DNA of 64,000 nucleotides from Croceibacterium xixiisoli (GTDB lineage: Bacteria; Pseudomonadota; Alphaproteobacteria; Sphingomonadales; Sphingomonadaceae): contig NZ_WTYJ01000001.1 in the NCBI RefSeq assembly GCF_009827305.1, positions 1,116,001 through 1,180,000 of the forward strand, read 5' to 3'. This document shows positions 42,861 through 51,599 of the stretch, in pieces. The notes below the pieces were generated by a model that saw nothing but the letters and a program-made list of their open reading frames with translations, was not told the DNA's origin and searched no databases. A program made the position numbers and the translations under genes. Numbering within the stretch: the stretch's first letter is position 1; each line of letters starts with the position of its first letter.

Positions 42861-43235
42861 TCAGCGAACCGGATGCAGTGCGCCCGACACATCGACCAGA
42901 TCCTGGCGCACGCTAGCCAGCCGTTCGGCATCGAACTGGATCACGCTGGACAGCAGGGCCTCGCGTGTGGCGCCATAGAAATGCAGCAGCACCGTTCCCA
43001 TCGGGGCGTCGCGGTCAACCCCCATTTCCAGGGCGGTGATGGCGGTCAGCGCGCGCACAATGCTCTTGCTGCGGGCGGTCGGCTCCTGGCGGCTGTCGGC
43101 CATGATGGCGGATCCGAGCGACTGGATCGCCTGTTCCAGGCAGAACCGGACCAGCTCGGTCGTATCGCCCCCCTGAACGCGCGCATCCAGATGGGTGCGG
43201 CGGTAGGCTTCATAAGGGTCCGACCAGGCCAGCAC
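42861..43235 (-). CDS. fliS: Flagellin chaperone FliS
   Basis: A 124-residue helical protein. DPYEAYRRTHLDARVQGGDTTELVRFCLEQAI corresponds to the FliS start and first helices, and IVRALTAITALEMGVD to the flagellin-tail groove. It keeps flagellin unfolded before export. The start is GTG two bases after the fliD stop. It is the last gene of the long flagellar run. Confidence 0.8.
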   Translation of the reverse strand: MLAWSDPYEAYRRTHLDARVQGGDTTELVRFCLEQAIQSLGSAIMADSRQEPTARSKSIVRALTAITALEMGVDRDAPMGTVLLHFYGATREALLSSVIQFDAERLASVRQDLVDVSGALHPVR

Positions 43236-43237
43236 CT

Positions 43238-44668
43238 TTAGTCGTCCGACTTGTTCCAGACGGCGATCTGCGACTGCAGGAACGACAGGGTGGACTGGGA
43301 TTGGCTGATGCGGGTGTCGGCCTTGGCAAAGCGGGCCACCATCTGGGCGCGCAGGGTTTCCTGCTGTTCTGCCAGCTTGGTGGTGGCCTTCGCCAGTTCG
43401 GTCGAAAGCTTCTGATAGCGGGTGATCGATCCGCCGATGGTGCCCGGATCGCCGGTCTTGGCGGCATTGCGGGAAATCTTGTCGACCGTGGCGTAGACGC
43501 CATACAGGCCGGTGGTGAACATGGCCGAAACCGCGTCGGGGTCGCGGGACATGGTTGCCTGCAGCCGAGCCGAATCCAGCGTGAATGTGCCGTCACGCTG
43601 AACCGAAAGTCCCAGATCCGACAGGGTGCGCGGGGCGCCCGCGGCGGCATTGGGCATGATTACTTCAGTGCCGAGGCTGGCGAGCGAGCGCTTGAGCGCC
43701 CGGGCGCCGGAATCCCCGGCCAGATCGCCGGTGCTCGGATCCGTGGCGGTGTTGAGCCCGCCGATGATTTCATTCAGGGCCGTTACCAGATCCTGCATCG
43801 CATCGGCGATGGTGGCCGTGGGGCTGCTGAAAGCGACCGTGGTCGGCGATCCGGCGTTGGTGCCCTTCAGCGACAGCACCAGCCCGGGTGCGACCTGGCC
43901 GGTCACATTGGTCTTGCTGGTCATCGCCAGCCCATCCAGCATGAAGGATGCGTCGGCCGATTGTGCCAGCAGCCGGGACGCGTCGCCACCGGCAGACGGG
44001 TTCCAAGCAAAGGCGGCCAGGCCTTCCTGTCCGGCTGTCTCGGTCGCCTCGACGATGAAGCCGCTTTGCGCCCCCTCGGCGCCCTTGAACACCAGCGTTG
44101 CCCCGTCGACGGTCTGCGCGACATAGGCGGTGACGCCCGAACGCTTGGCATTGATGGCAGCGGCGACATCGGTCAGCGTGGCGCCAGCGGCAATATCGAT
44201 GGTGACGGCCGCCTGGGAGGAATCTTCGGTGAAGCCGCTGCCGCTGGTCTGACCGAACCGCAGCGTCAGCGATCCGGCGCCGACGGTGGTGGTGGCATTG
44301 GCAACGGCGGGGCTGGAAAGGGTCTGCCCGCGGGCCAGGGACAGCACTTCCAGGCTGTAGCTGCCCGAACCGGTCGCACCCGCTGGGGTGCTGGCGGTGG
44401 CCACGCTCGAATTGGCGACGCTTGCCTGGCTCGACAGGTCGCCCACACGGACCCGGTCGCCCAGCGAATTGGCCAGGATCGACAGCGCGTTCTTGATTTC
44501 CGAAGCGACGGATATCTGTCGCTGGACCTTTTCGCTCTGCAGCGTCAGCCGCTCGTTTCGGAGCTGGAACTGGGCATTGGCCAGATTGGTGGCCAATGCG
44601 GTCATATCCACACCGCTGCCCGCGCCCAGCGCGGAAACGATCGACGAGGTTGCGGAGGTCGTGGTCAT
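43238..44668 (-). CDS. fliD: Flagellar filament cap protein FliD
   Basis: A 476-residue FliD/HAP2. The N-terminal ATSSIVSALGAGSGVDMTALATNLANAQF is the FliD_N coiled-coil start. The body is Ala/Gly/Thr-rich with GSYSLEVLSLARGQTL. The C-terminus has FMTTG-like SAMFTTGLYG and long heptads (KLSTELAKATTKLAEQQETLRAQMVARFA). It is secreted and sits at the filament tip. Downstream of flhB by 79 bases. Confidence 0.92.
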   Translation of the reverse strand: MTTTSATSSIVSALGAGSGVDMTALATNLANAQFQLRNERLTLQSEKVQRQISVASEIKNALSILANSLGDRVRVGDLSSQASVANSSVATASTPAGATGSGSYSLEVLSLARGQTLSSPAVANATTTVGAGSLTLRFGQTSGSGFTEDSSQAAVTIDIAAGATLTDVAAAINAKRSGVTAYVAQTVDGATLVFKGAEGAQSGFIVEATETAGQEGLAAFAWNPSAGGDASRLLAQSADASFMLDGLAMTSKTNVTGQVAPGLVLSLKGTNAGSPTTVAFSSPTATIADAMQDLVTALNEIIGGLNTATDPSTGDLAGDSGARALKRSLASLGTEVIMPNAAAGAPRTLSDLGLSVQRDGTFTLDSARLQATMSRDPDAVSAMFTTGLYGVYATVDKISRNAAKTGDPGTIGGSITRYQKLSTELAKATTKLAEQQETLRAQMVARFAKADTRISQSQSTLSFLQSQIAVWNKSDD

Positions 44669-44747
44669 GCCGGTGAGAACGGCGACAGTGAGGTTTTGTT
44701 AAGGGCGTCCGGCCGCTCGCAACACCGGGTGCGGCGACCGGAGCGGA

Positions 44748-45875
44748 TCATGAGTTGAGCTGCCCGTCGGCGTCGAAACGCAGTTCCGCCGGCACTTCTA
44801 TCAGCGGAATGGCACGCCGTTCGCCGCGCTTCAGTGCCATGACGAAAGCCAGGACGGAGGCGATGGCGGAATAGAGTTCTTCGCGGATCGTCTGGTTCTC
44901 ACGCGTGGTGAAATAGACCGAACGGGCGAGCTGCGGGAACTCGAGCATCGGCACATTGTATTCGCGGGCCAGTTCCTTCATCGCCTGCGCCTTGTCCCCG
45001 CGCCCCTTGGCCAGCACGATCGGTGCGCCGGCCTTGTCCGGATCATAGACCATGGCGACGGCGAAATGGGTCGGGTTGGTCAGCACGAACTGCGCCTCGC
45101 GCATGGCGTGGGCCACACCGCCGGCGGCGATTTCGCGCTGACGTTGGCGGCGGGCGGATTTCGCTTCGGGCGAACCTTCGGCTTCCTTGTTTTCGTCGCG
45201 CATTTCCTGATGGCTCATCATCAGGCGCTGGTTGCGGCGGAACCATTGCACAGGGAAATCGAGCAGGGCGATCAGGATCAGGCCACCGGCCAGCGCGAAC
45301 AGCAGCGATGTGATTGCGCCCCAGCCGGCGGTCAACTGCTGCGACAGATTGCCCCGGCCCAGGCCGGCAATGGTCGACAGCCAGCTGCGGCCCCACCACA
45401 GCGCGATCGCGCCAAGGAACAGGATCTTGAGCAGGCCCTTGCCCATCTCGATCCAGCCGGTCGGGCCGAACATGCGCTTGAGCCCGGACAGCGGATTGAT
45501 GCGCGATCCCTTGAACGCCAGATTGGTGCCGACCCAGCGCCCGTCGCCAGACATCAGCTGGGTCACCAGCGCGGCGATGATCACCGGCACGGCGATGGTG
45601 GCGATCGGGGGCAGGGCGACCAGCAGGCCGGTTGTCATCAGCGCACCGGGTTCGAAATCCGCCACATCGCCGCGATCAAAGATGAAGGCTTCGCGCAGCA
45701 GCGCCGAAAGCTGGCCCAGCAGCCAGGGACCGGCAATGCTCAGCCAGGCAGCACCCAGCAGGATGACCGCTGCGGTCGACAATTCGCGCGAACGCAAGAC
45801 GTCGCCCTTCTTGGCGGCATCCTGTTTGCGCTTGGTGGTTGGGGCGAAGGATTTTTCGCCGGCGGACTCGCTCAT
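44748..45875 (-). CDS. flhB: Flagellar export switch protein FlhB
   Basis: A 375-residue inner-membrane export gate protein. Four hydrophobic segments fill the first 210 residues. The cytoplasmic autocleavage site NPTH is at 267-270 (FVLTNPTHFAVAMVYD). KRKQDAAKKGDVLRSREL is the typical N-terminus. It switches substrates from rod/hook to filament. It overlaps the fliR stop by four bases. flhA is not in the window. Confidence 0.95.
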   Translation of the reverse strand: MSESAGEKSFAPTTKRKQDAAKKGDVLRSRELSTAAVILLGAAWLSIAGPWLLGQLSALLREAFIFDRGDVADFEPGALMTTGLLVALPPIATIAVPVIIAALVTQLMSGDGRWVGTNLAFKGSRINPLSGLKRMFGPTGWIEMGKGLLKILFLGAIALWWGRSWLSTIAGLGRGNLSQQLTAGWGAITSLLFALAGGLILIALLDFPVQWFRRNQRLMMSHQEMRDENKEAEGSPEAKSARRQRQREIAAGGVAHAMREAQFVLTNPTHFAVAMVYDPDKAGAPIVLAKGRGDKAQAMKELAREYNVPMLEFPQLARSVYFTTRENQTIREELYSAIASVLAFVMALKRGERRAIPLIEVPAELRFDADGQLNS

Positions 45876-46657
45876 CGGGCAATCACACTTTCCACCTGTT
45901 CCAGCGACAGGGCGACGACATCGCTCAGCTGATCATAGATCAGCGGCGCGGCAATGATCAGCGCGGCAAGCCCGGCCAGCACCCCGGCCGGCAGACCCAG
46001 GGCGAAGAGATTGAGCGACGGGGCCGAACGGCTGAGCACGCCCGTCACGATCTGCACCAGCAGCAGCACCAGCGTGATCGGCAGGGCGATCCGCACGGCG
46101 GTTTCGAACATCAGTCCGACAAAGGATACGACCAGCTCGAACCGTTCTGCCCCCAGCCAGGTGTCTCCCGGCGGGAAGGTCTGGTAGCTTTGCGTCAGCA
46201 GCGCGATCCAGTGGAGATGCGCGCCGATGGTCAGGAAGATCAGTGTCAGCACGATGGTGAAATACTGCCCGAAGGCGGTGGTTTGCCCGCCGCTGCCGGG
46301 ATCGGATGCCATGGCCATGCTCATGCCCATGCCGCCACCAATCAGTTCAGCCGCCATCACCGGCGCAGCAAAGGCGATTTGCAGCACGAAACCCAGCGTC
46401 AGCCCGATCAGCACTTCGCCGGCCACAGCCAGCATGCCCTGGGCGGAAAACAGCACTGCCGGCGCAGTTACCGTGGGAAACCACGCGGCGACAAAGATCG
46501 CCAACGCCCCGGTAACCGAAACGCGCACGATCGGCGGCACCGACATCGCACCGAAGACCGGGGCCGCCATCAGGGCAGCACCGATACGAGTCATCAGGAA
46601 AACGACCCGCCAGAATTCCGCTTCGATGGCACCAAGACCGAAATCGAGCCCGATCAC
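45872..46657 (-). CDS. fliR: Flagellar export gate protein FliR
   Basis: A 261-residue protein with about six membrane segments. AEFWRVVFLMTRIGAALMAAPVFG and IGLTLGFVLQIAFAAPVMAAELIG follow FliR. The likely start is GTG behind GGAGG, just after fliQ; a start further upstream would overlap fliQ. With FliP and FliQ it forms the export channel. Confidence 0.92.
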   Translation of the reverse strand: MIGLDFGLGAIEAEFWRVVFLMTRIGAALMAAPVFGAMSVPPIVRVSVTGALAIFVAAWFPTVTAPAVLFSAQGMLAVAGEVLIGLTLGFVLQIAFAAPVMAAELIGGGMGMSMAMASDPGSGGQTTAFGQYFTIVLTLIFLTIGAHLHWIALLTQSYQTFPPGDTWLGAERFELVVSFVGLMFETAVRIALPITLVLLLVQIVTGVLSRSAPSLNLFALGLPAGVLAGLAALIIAAPLIYDQLSDVVALSLEQVESVIAR

Positions 46658-46679
46658 CGGCGGATGCCTCCATCGTGGA

Positions 46680-46952
46680 TCATTGGCCGATCCTTGCGAT
46701 TTCGGTGAAGATATCCTGCATGAAGTCGCCGACAAGCGCCATCATCGACGCGCCCATCAGCACCAGCACCAGCGCGATGGCGGCCAGCTTCGGCACGAAG
46801 GTAAGCGTCTGTTCGTTGACGGAGGTGGCAGCCTGGATCAGGCCGACCACTAGTCCGACGGCAAGGCCAGCCAGCAGGATCGGTGCGGCGATCAGCGCGG
46901 TGACCCACAACATCCGGTCCGCCAGGGCGAGAAGGGGGGAAAGCTCGTCCAT
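46680..46952 (-). CDS. fliQ: Flagellar export gate protein FliQ
   Basis: A 90-residue protein with two membrane helices. VTALIAAPILLAGLAVGLVVGLIQAATSVNEQTLTFVPKL is the FliQ core. It is spaced four bases from fliP, giving tight coupling. Confidence 0.95.
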   Translation of the reverse strand: MDELSPLLALADRMLWVTALIAAPILLAGLAVGLVVGLIQAATSVNEQTLTFVPKLAAIALVLVLMGASMMALVGDFMQDIFTEIARIGQ

Positions 46953-46956
46953 GACC

Positions 46957-47757
46957 CTATCCGAAGCTCGCCACGAGGGAACCCATCAGCAAGGCCCAGC
47001 CATCGACCAGCACGAACAACAGCAGCTTGAACGGCAGCGACACCAGCATCGGTGACATCATCATCATCCCCAGCGACATCAGTACGCTGGACACCACCAG
47101 ATCTATCACCAGAAACGGCAGGAACAGCATGAAGCCGATTTGAAAGGCGGTCTTCAGCTCGCTGGTCACGAAGGCCGGCAGCAGGATGGAGAAGGGAACG
47201 TCTGCCGAAGAGGCATAGCGCGGCGCATCGGCAATGTCGGTGAACATTTCCAGATCGCTCTGGCGCGTTTGCCGAATCATGAAGGCGTGAAACTGGGTCC
47301 CCGCGACGGAGATCGCGTCTTCCGCGTTCATCTGTCCGGCGGCATAGGGGGCAATCGCGGTGTCGTTCACCTGTTCCAGCGTCGGGGCCATGACGAACAG
47401 CGACAGGAACAGGGACAGGCCGATCAGCACCTGATTGGGCGGAGACTGCTGCAGACCCAGCGCCTGTCGCAGGATCGCCAGCACCACGATGATGCGGGTG
47501 AAGCTCGTCATCATCAGCACCAGCGCCGGCAGGATGGTCAGCAGACCCATGACCAGCAGCAGCTGCAGCGACATGCTCAGCGGTTCACCGCCAGCGCCGC
47601 CAAGCTGGCCGAAGGCGCGGTCGAGCGCGCCCGGGACCGCGCCGGGTGCTGCGGCCTGAAGCGCTGTTGCGGCGCTGTTTGCCGCATCCTGGGCGTAGCC
47701 AAGCGCAGGCAGGGCGCTGACCCAGAGGCCGGCAGCGATCGAAACCAGCCGCTTCAT
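46957..47757 (-). CDS. fliP: Flagellar export gate protein FliP
   Basis: A 266-residue protein with a cleavable signal peptide (near ALGYA-QDAA), as usual for FliP, and four membrane helices. LTILPALVLMMTSFTRIIVVLAILRQALGLQQSPPNQVLIGL and PFLVIDLVVSSVLMSLGMMMM are the family signatures. It is the pore-forming subunit of the export gate. Overlaps fliO by four bases. Confidence 0.96.
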   Translation of the reverse strand: MKRLVSIAAGLWVSALPALGYAQDAANSAATALQAAAPGAVPGALDRAFGQLGGAGGEPLSMSLQLLLVMGLLTILPALVLMMTSFTRIIVVLAILRQALGLQQSPPNQVLIGLSLFLSLFVMAPTLEQVNDTAIAPYAAGQMNAEDAISVAGTQFHAFMIRQTRQSDLEMFTDIADAPRYASSADVPFSILLPAFVTSELKTAFQIGFMLFLPFLVIDLVVSSVLMSLGMMMMSPMLVSLPFKLLLFVLVDGWALLMGSLVASFG

Positions 47758-48032
47758 TCCTCGATGCTCCCGCTCGAACGGGCGGGGGCTTCGGCCAGAC
47801 GGGTCAGACCGTTGCGCGACGTGGAAACCAGGATTTCACGGCCGTGAAATTCGATGACCGCCAGCCGCAGCGTGGGCGACAGCATGGTGCTTTCGATGAT
47901 GCGCACAGATTTGGTGCCGTTCTGCGGTGCCCCCAGCTTGCCCTGCATGCGCTGGGCCAGCTTCAGGGTGCCCCAGATCATCAGGCCGATCATCGGCAGA
48001 AGAATCAGCAGTTTGACGATGTACCAGAACAT
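47754..48032 (-). CDS. fliO: Flagellar biosynthesis protein FliO
   Basis: A 92-residue protein: an N-terminal membrane helix (LLILLPMIGLMIWGTLKL), then a small cytoplasmic domain with RIIESTMLSPTLRLAVIEFHGREILV. FliO helps assemble the FliP ring. Its stop and start overlap neighbours, supporting a single mRNA. Confidence 0.87.
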   Translation of the reverse strand: MFWYIVKLLILLPMIGLMIWGTLKLAQRMQGKLGAPQNGTKSVRIIESTMLSPTLRLAVIEFHGREILVSTSRNGLTRLAEAPARSSGSIEE

Positions 48033-48337
48033 CAGCCGGCAACCTCGACAGAAGATCCGCCCGCCGCAGCCCCGCTGGGCGTGGCAGTCTGGTTGGAACC
48101 GACCAGTTCCAGAATACGCAGCGCGAAGCGGCTGCCCTGGGCGATAACCTCGCCGCGGCCGATCAGCTTGCCGTTGATCAGCACGTCGAGCGGTTCATCG
48201 GTCAGCCGATCGAGCATGACCACGCTGTCCTCGCCAAGGCTCAGGACATCGCGCAACCGCATTTTGGTGCGGCCGAGTTCGACCGTCAGATGGACATCGA
48301 TGTCCTGGATCAGGCCGAAGCTCTCAGCAGGGTTCAT
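48032..48337 (-). CDS. fliN: Flagellar motor switch protein FliN
   Basis: A 101-residue SpoA-domain protein. DVHLTVELGRTKMRLRDVLSLGEDSVVMLDRLTDEPLDVLINGKLIGRGEV is the FliN core. The N-terminal extension is short. The ATG behind AAGGAAG was chosen; an earlier TTG is unlikely. It forms the C-ring with FliM and FliG. Confidence 0.93.
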   Translation of the reverse strand: MNPAESFGLIQDIDVHLTVELGRTKMRLRDVLSLGEDSVVMLDRLTDEPLDVLINGKLIGRGEVIAQGSRFALRILELVGSNQTATPSGAAAGGSSVEVAG

Positions 48338-48339
48338 GA

Positions 48340-49254
48340 TCAATCTTCCTTTCCGGAGAAATGTGTCTGGGTGATCTGCAGGGCGACCTGGTCGTCGACT
48401 TCGCCGACGGTGCCATGCGCAATGGTGACGTCGCCGATGCGCAGCGGGACGCTGCGGGCGAGGGCGATCGGGATGGTCATCCCCGGGGCCAGCCCCTTCA
48501 GCCGGCCGAGCGGGATATGCATGTCCACCAGCCGGGCATCGGCAAACAGTGGCAGATCGGCGAAGCGCGGATCGTCCAGCGCGGCCGCGACGCGGGGCGT
48601 GGCAACGGTGGTGCTGGGACCGCTGCGCCGCACGAGCAGGCCGTGCAGGCCGGGCTTGGTGGTGACGATGTCGATCGTCCAGGGACGGCCGGTGCGCTGG
48701 GATACTTCGAAGCTGAGCACCAGCACTTCCGCGCCATAGGCGAAGGGGGCAAGGCGGCCATAATTGGACCCGCGATCAATGGCTTCGAGCTGCAATCCAC
48801 CGAGTTCTTCCGTGACCGCACCGATTACCTGCTGTTCCACTCGCTTTGCCAGCAGATCGGCCGAGGTCGGCATGGTTTCAGGCAGATCGGCGTCGCTCAG
48901 TTCGCCATTGCCGCCAAAGGCCCGATCCAGCTGCTCCAGCAGTGCGCGGGCTTCAAGCGACAGCATCAGGACATGTTCGGTCTGGCCGATGTTGTAGACG
49001 CTCAGCGCCGACAACTGGCCCAGCAGCTTGCCCAGATCGGCAGAGTCGACCGTGCGGCTGCCGGTGGAGCGGACCTCTACCCCGATCGAGCCGGTTGCGG
49101 CGACCAGGGCGGAGCTCATGCGCGTGGACAGGCGGTCGCCGAAGCGATCGAAATCCGGCGCAAGTTCGGCCGGCGCGGCAGCATGGCTGCGCATCAGCAC
49201 ATCGCTGTGAATGGCGGCCCGCGAAGCGACCTTGTCGAAGGTCTGGTTCATCAT
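48340..49254 (-). CDS. fliM: Flagellar motor switch protein FliM, divergent N-terminus
   Basis: A 304-residue FliM. The middle CheC-like domain (LSVYNIGQTEHVLMLSLEARALLEQLDRAFGG) and the C-terminal SpoA domain (PLRIGDVTIAHGTVGEVDDQVALQIT) are recognisable. The usual N-terminal LSQDEIDALL peptide that binds CheY-P is absent: the protein starts MMNQTFDKVASRAAI. No alternative start restores it because the ATG overlaps the fliL stop (ATGA). The motor may switch through another contact. Confidence 0.85.
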   Translation of the reverse strand: MMNQTFDKVASRAAIHSDVLMRSHAAAPAELAPDFDRFGDRLSTRMSSALVAATGSIGVEVRSTGSRTVDSADLGKLLGQLSALSVYNIGQTEHVLMLSLEARALLEQLDRAFGGNGELSDADLPETMPTSADLLAKRVEQQVIGAVTEELGGLQLEAIDRGSNYGRLAPFAYGAEVLVLSFEVSQRTGRPWTIDIVTTKPGLHGLLVRRSGPSTTVATPRVAAALDDPRFADLPLFADARLVDMHIPLGRLKGLAPGMTIPIALARSVPLRIGDVTIAHGTVGEVDDQVALQITQTHFSGKED

Positions 49255-49829
49255 TGGACGATGAAAGAACGGAAGTAGACGTTGTCGACCCCGCCAAAGC
49301 CTTCCTGTTCGGTCAGCACTTCATTGATGGCAGCGGTCAGGCGCTTCTGCAGCGCCTGCTTGCCTTCGGGGGAATAGGCTTCTTCTTCAGGCGTATCGGC
49401 CAGTTCGACCAGAATGCGCGAACGGATCGCCAGTTCATGTTCGTTCATCCACATCAGCACGCGGCCATCGCGGCGGGTGGAGGCAGCCAGGCTGAGTTGC
49501 ACGAGCCCGCCGGAGTTCTTGAGGTTGGACGTGAAGTCTTCGCCGAAGGTGTAATAGGCAGTGCGGAATTCATTGCCGCCGTCGCCATGGACCATCGCGA
49601 CGCCTTCTTCCTTGCCCTTTCCGGCGGGGGGCGCGTAGGGGTCTTCTTCGCCCTTGCGGATCAGCTGCGGGCCGGTTTCACGTGCTTCTGCCTTGCCGCC
49701 ACCGATGATGCCGGCTGCCATCAGGCCATAGGCCGTACCGCCCCCGGCACCGACCAGCACCAGGCCAACGACCAGCTTGATGACCAGCCCGTTGCCCTTC
49801 TTTGCCGGTTTGTCCTTGGTATCGCTCAT
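49251..49829 (-). CDS. fliL: Flagellar basal-body-associated protein FliL
   Basis: A 192-residue single-pass protein: a Lys-rich cytoplasmic tip, a membrane helix at 14-37 (LVIKLVVGLVLVGAGGG), and a periplasmic domain with YYTFGEDFTSNLKNSGGLVQLSL and the C-terminal VYFRSFIVQ. FliL supports stators under load. It overlaps fliM by four bases. Confidence 0.88.
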   Translation of the reverse strand: MSDTKDKPAKKGNGLVIKLVVGLVLVGAGGGTAYGLMAAGIIGGGKAEARETGPQLIRKGEEDPYAPPAGKGKEEGVAMVHGDGGNEFRTAYYTFGEDFTSNLKNSGGLVQLSLAASTRRDGRVLMWMNEHELAIRSRILVELADTPEEEAYSPEGKQALQKRLTAAINEVLTEQEGFGGVDNVYFRSFIVQ

Positions 49830-49867
49830 TGTTCGTAAGTCCTGTCGAATATCTGGATGGGTTCGGT

Positions 49868-51118
49868 TCAGGCGAGAATTTCACCGGATTGCGCCGAGGG
49901 GCGTCCGGTGGTGGATGTGTGTGCGGCGGCGTTGCGGCGCGGGGCGCCATTGCGATCGTCACGGCCGGCAGTGCCCTGGCCTTCGCGGCCGGAGCCATCG
50001 GTGCGATCACCAGCCTGCGAATTGCCGCTGTGCTGGCCGGCCATGGAGGGCTGGCCCGATTGAGAGCCGGTGGCGTTGCTGCGTTCTGCGGCGACGGCCG
50101 CGACAATGGCGCGATGCGCTTCGGGATCGGTCGCGGCCAGTTGGACAGCCAGTTGCCCGTCGCGGCGCTGTTCGAAGCGGAGCGACAATTCGCCGAACTC
50201 GGCGTGGTCAATCGCGATAGCGGCTGCGGCCGGGGCGAAGGCTTCACGGGCTGCAGCCAGCCGTTCGACCACCTGCGCCAGATCATGCGGCGTCAGCGTC
50301 GCAGCCGGCTGGAACCGCACCACAGACGAAAGCTGCGTTGCAGAAGGGGTTGTCGAAGTGGCGAGGGTAGGGCTGGCAGGGGCGGCACTGGTCCGGCCCG
50401 TGGTGAAATCAACCGCGTGGTCGACCGGATCGACGGAGGCTGTTGCTTCGGCAGGGGCCACTTCCAGCATGACCGCCGGTGCTTCTGCCGGCTGCTGGCG
50501 CCCTTGCGACGCGGCCTGACCGCCGGTGCCGGTGTCTGCCTGCGGGGCATTGCCTTCGGCTTGGTTGCCCTTGGCGGCAGGGCCGGCAATCGTCGCCGCG
50601 GCGAGCGTGGCGGGGCTGGTGCTGGCAGCGGCCGCAGTATCCGTGGTCGGCTGCGCGGTACCGATGATCAACGGTGCGGCAGCGGGAACCACAGCGGGCA
50701 GCTCACCGCCGACCAGACCGGGGATAATCATGGCCAGCGCGATTTCTTCGGCCGCGTCCGGGGCGGCGGCCGGCAATTCCGCGTCCTTGCCGCCTTCCGG
50801 CAGAGCAACCGGCAAATCCTTGCCGCCTGCGGCAACCGGCAACGGCAAACCGGCGATTGCCTGTCCGGTGGTGGCCGGAATGGCAATGGTGACGACGGGG
50901 ATGGCCGGGCTCGCCGGAGTTGTGGCGAGGGCAACCAGATCCGTCATCGGCAGCTCGACACTGGTTTCGTCGCCGTTAACCGTATTTGCGACGGCGTCGG
51001 CAGGCAGAAGCGATGCGAAATTGATGCTCGCGACGGCAGGATTCAGCCCTTCGGCCGCACGGTTGCGCGTGCTGTCGATAAAGGATGGAGCATTCGAGAC
51101 CGATAGGGTTTGCATCAT
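49868..51118 (-). CDS. fliK: Flagellar hook-length control protein FliK
   Basis: A 416-residue protein, very rich in Ala, Pro, Thr and Gly, as expected for a molecular ruler. The C-terminal domain TLTPHDLAQVVERLAAAREAF to FGELSLRFEQRRDGQLAVQL matches the FliK C-terminus that contacts FlhB. A disordered tail rich in Ser, Gln and Gly follows. It has weak start context (two adjacent ATGs). It lies between fliJ and fliL. Confidence 0.82.
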   Translation of the reverse strand: MMQTLSVSNAPSFIDSTRNRAAEGLNPAVASINFASLLPADAVANTVNGDETSVELPMTDLVALATTPASPAIPVVTIAIPATTGQAIAGLPLPVAAGGKDLPVALPEGGKDAELPAAAPDAAEEIALAMIIPGLVGGELPAVVPAAAPLIIGTAQPTTDTAAAASTSPATLAAATIAGPAAKGNQAEGNAPQADTGTGGQAASQGRQQPAEAPAVMLEVAPAEATASVDPVDHAVDFTTGRTSAAPASPTLATSTTPSATQLSSVVRFQPAATLTPHDLAQVVERLAAAREAFAPAAAAIAIDHAEFGELSLRFEQRRDGQLAVQLAATDPEAHRAIVAAVAAERSNATGSQSGQPSMAGQHSGNSQAGDRTDGSGREGQGTAGRDDRNGAPRRNAAAHTSTTGRPSAQSGEILA

Positions 51119-51147
51119 CACGCCGTTTTGCCAGGTTACCAGCAAGG

Positions 51148-51594
51148 CTATTCAAGATGCGTGCCAAACTTCCATTTTGCAGCGGCAGATTGTCCCGGAA
51201 TGGGAAGATCGGCGCTGGCGGCGCGATCGCGCACCTCCCGGTGAACGCCGCGCCGTTCGTCTTCGGCACGCTGCCTGCGCCGTTCGGCAGAGGCGAGTTC
51301 GCTCATTTTGCCATCGGCTGTCTGGCGGGCTTCTTCCGCCTGCATTTCCGCCACCCGGCCCAGTTCACGCAGATGCGCGCCCAGCAGGCTGGCTCCGCGC
51401 AGTGCGGCGCCATCCTGCGCGCCGTCGCGAATTTCATAGAGCTGTGCCAGCGACCGCGTGCGTTCGGACAGTTTTTCCAGCTTGTGCCGCACCGCCATGG
51501 CATCGAAGGCCGCGACCGCAGCCTTGCGCTGTTCGGCGGCGCGAACCCGCTCGATCATGCGGACCCGGCGCAATCGGGCCTTATCACCGGTCAT
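51148..51594 (-). CDS. fliJ: Flagellar export protein FliJ-like
   Basis: A 148-residue, almost fully helical coiled-coil protein. RMIERVRAAEQRKAAVAAFD and LGAHLRELGRVAEMQAEEARQTADGKMSELASAERRR have FliJ-like heptads. Assigned mainly from size, coiled coil and position after fliI, since FliJ sequences are poorly conserved. Confidence 0.75.
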   Translation of the reverse strand: MTGDKARLRRVRMIERVRAAEQRKAAVAAFDAMAVRHKLEKLSERTRSLAQLYEIRDGAQDGAALRGASLLGAHLRELGRVAEMQAEEARQTADGKMSELASAERRRQRAEDERRGVHREVRDRAASADLPIPGQSAAAKWKFGTHLE

Positions 51595-51599
51595 GGGAT

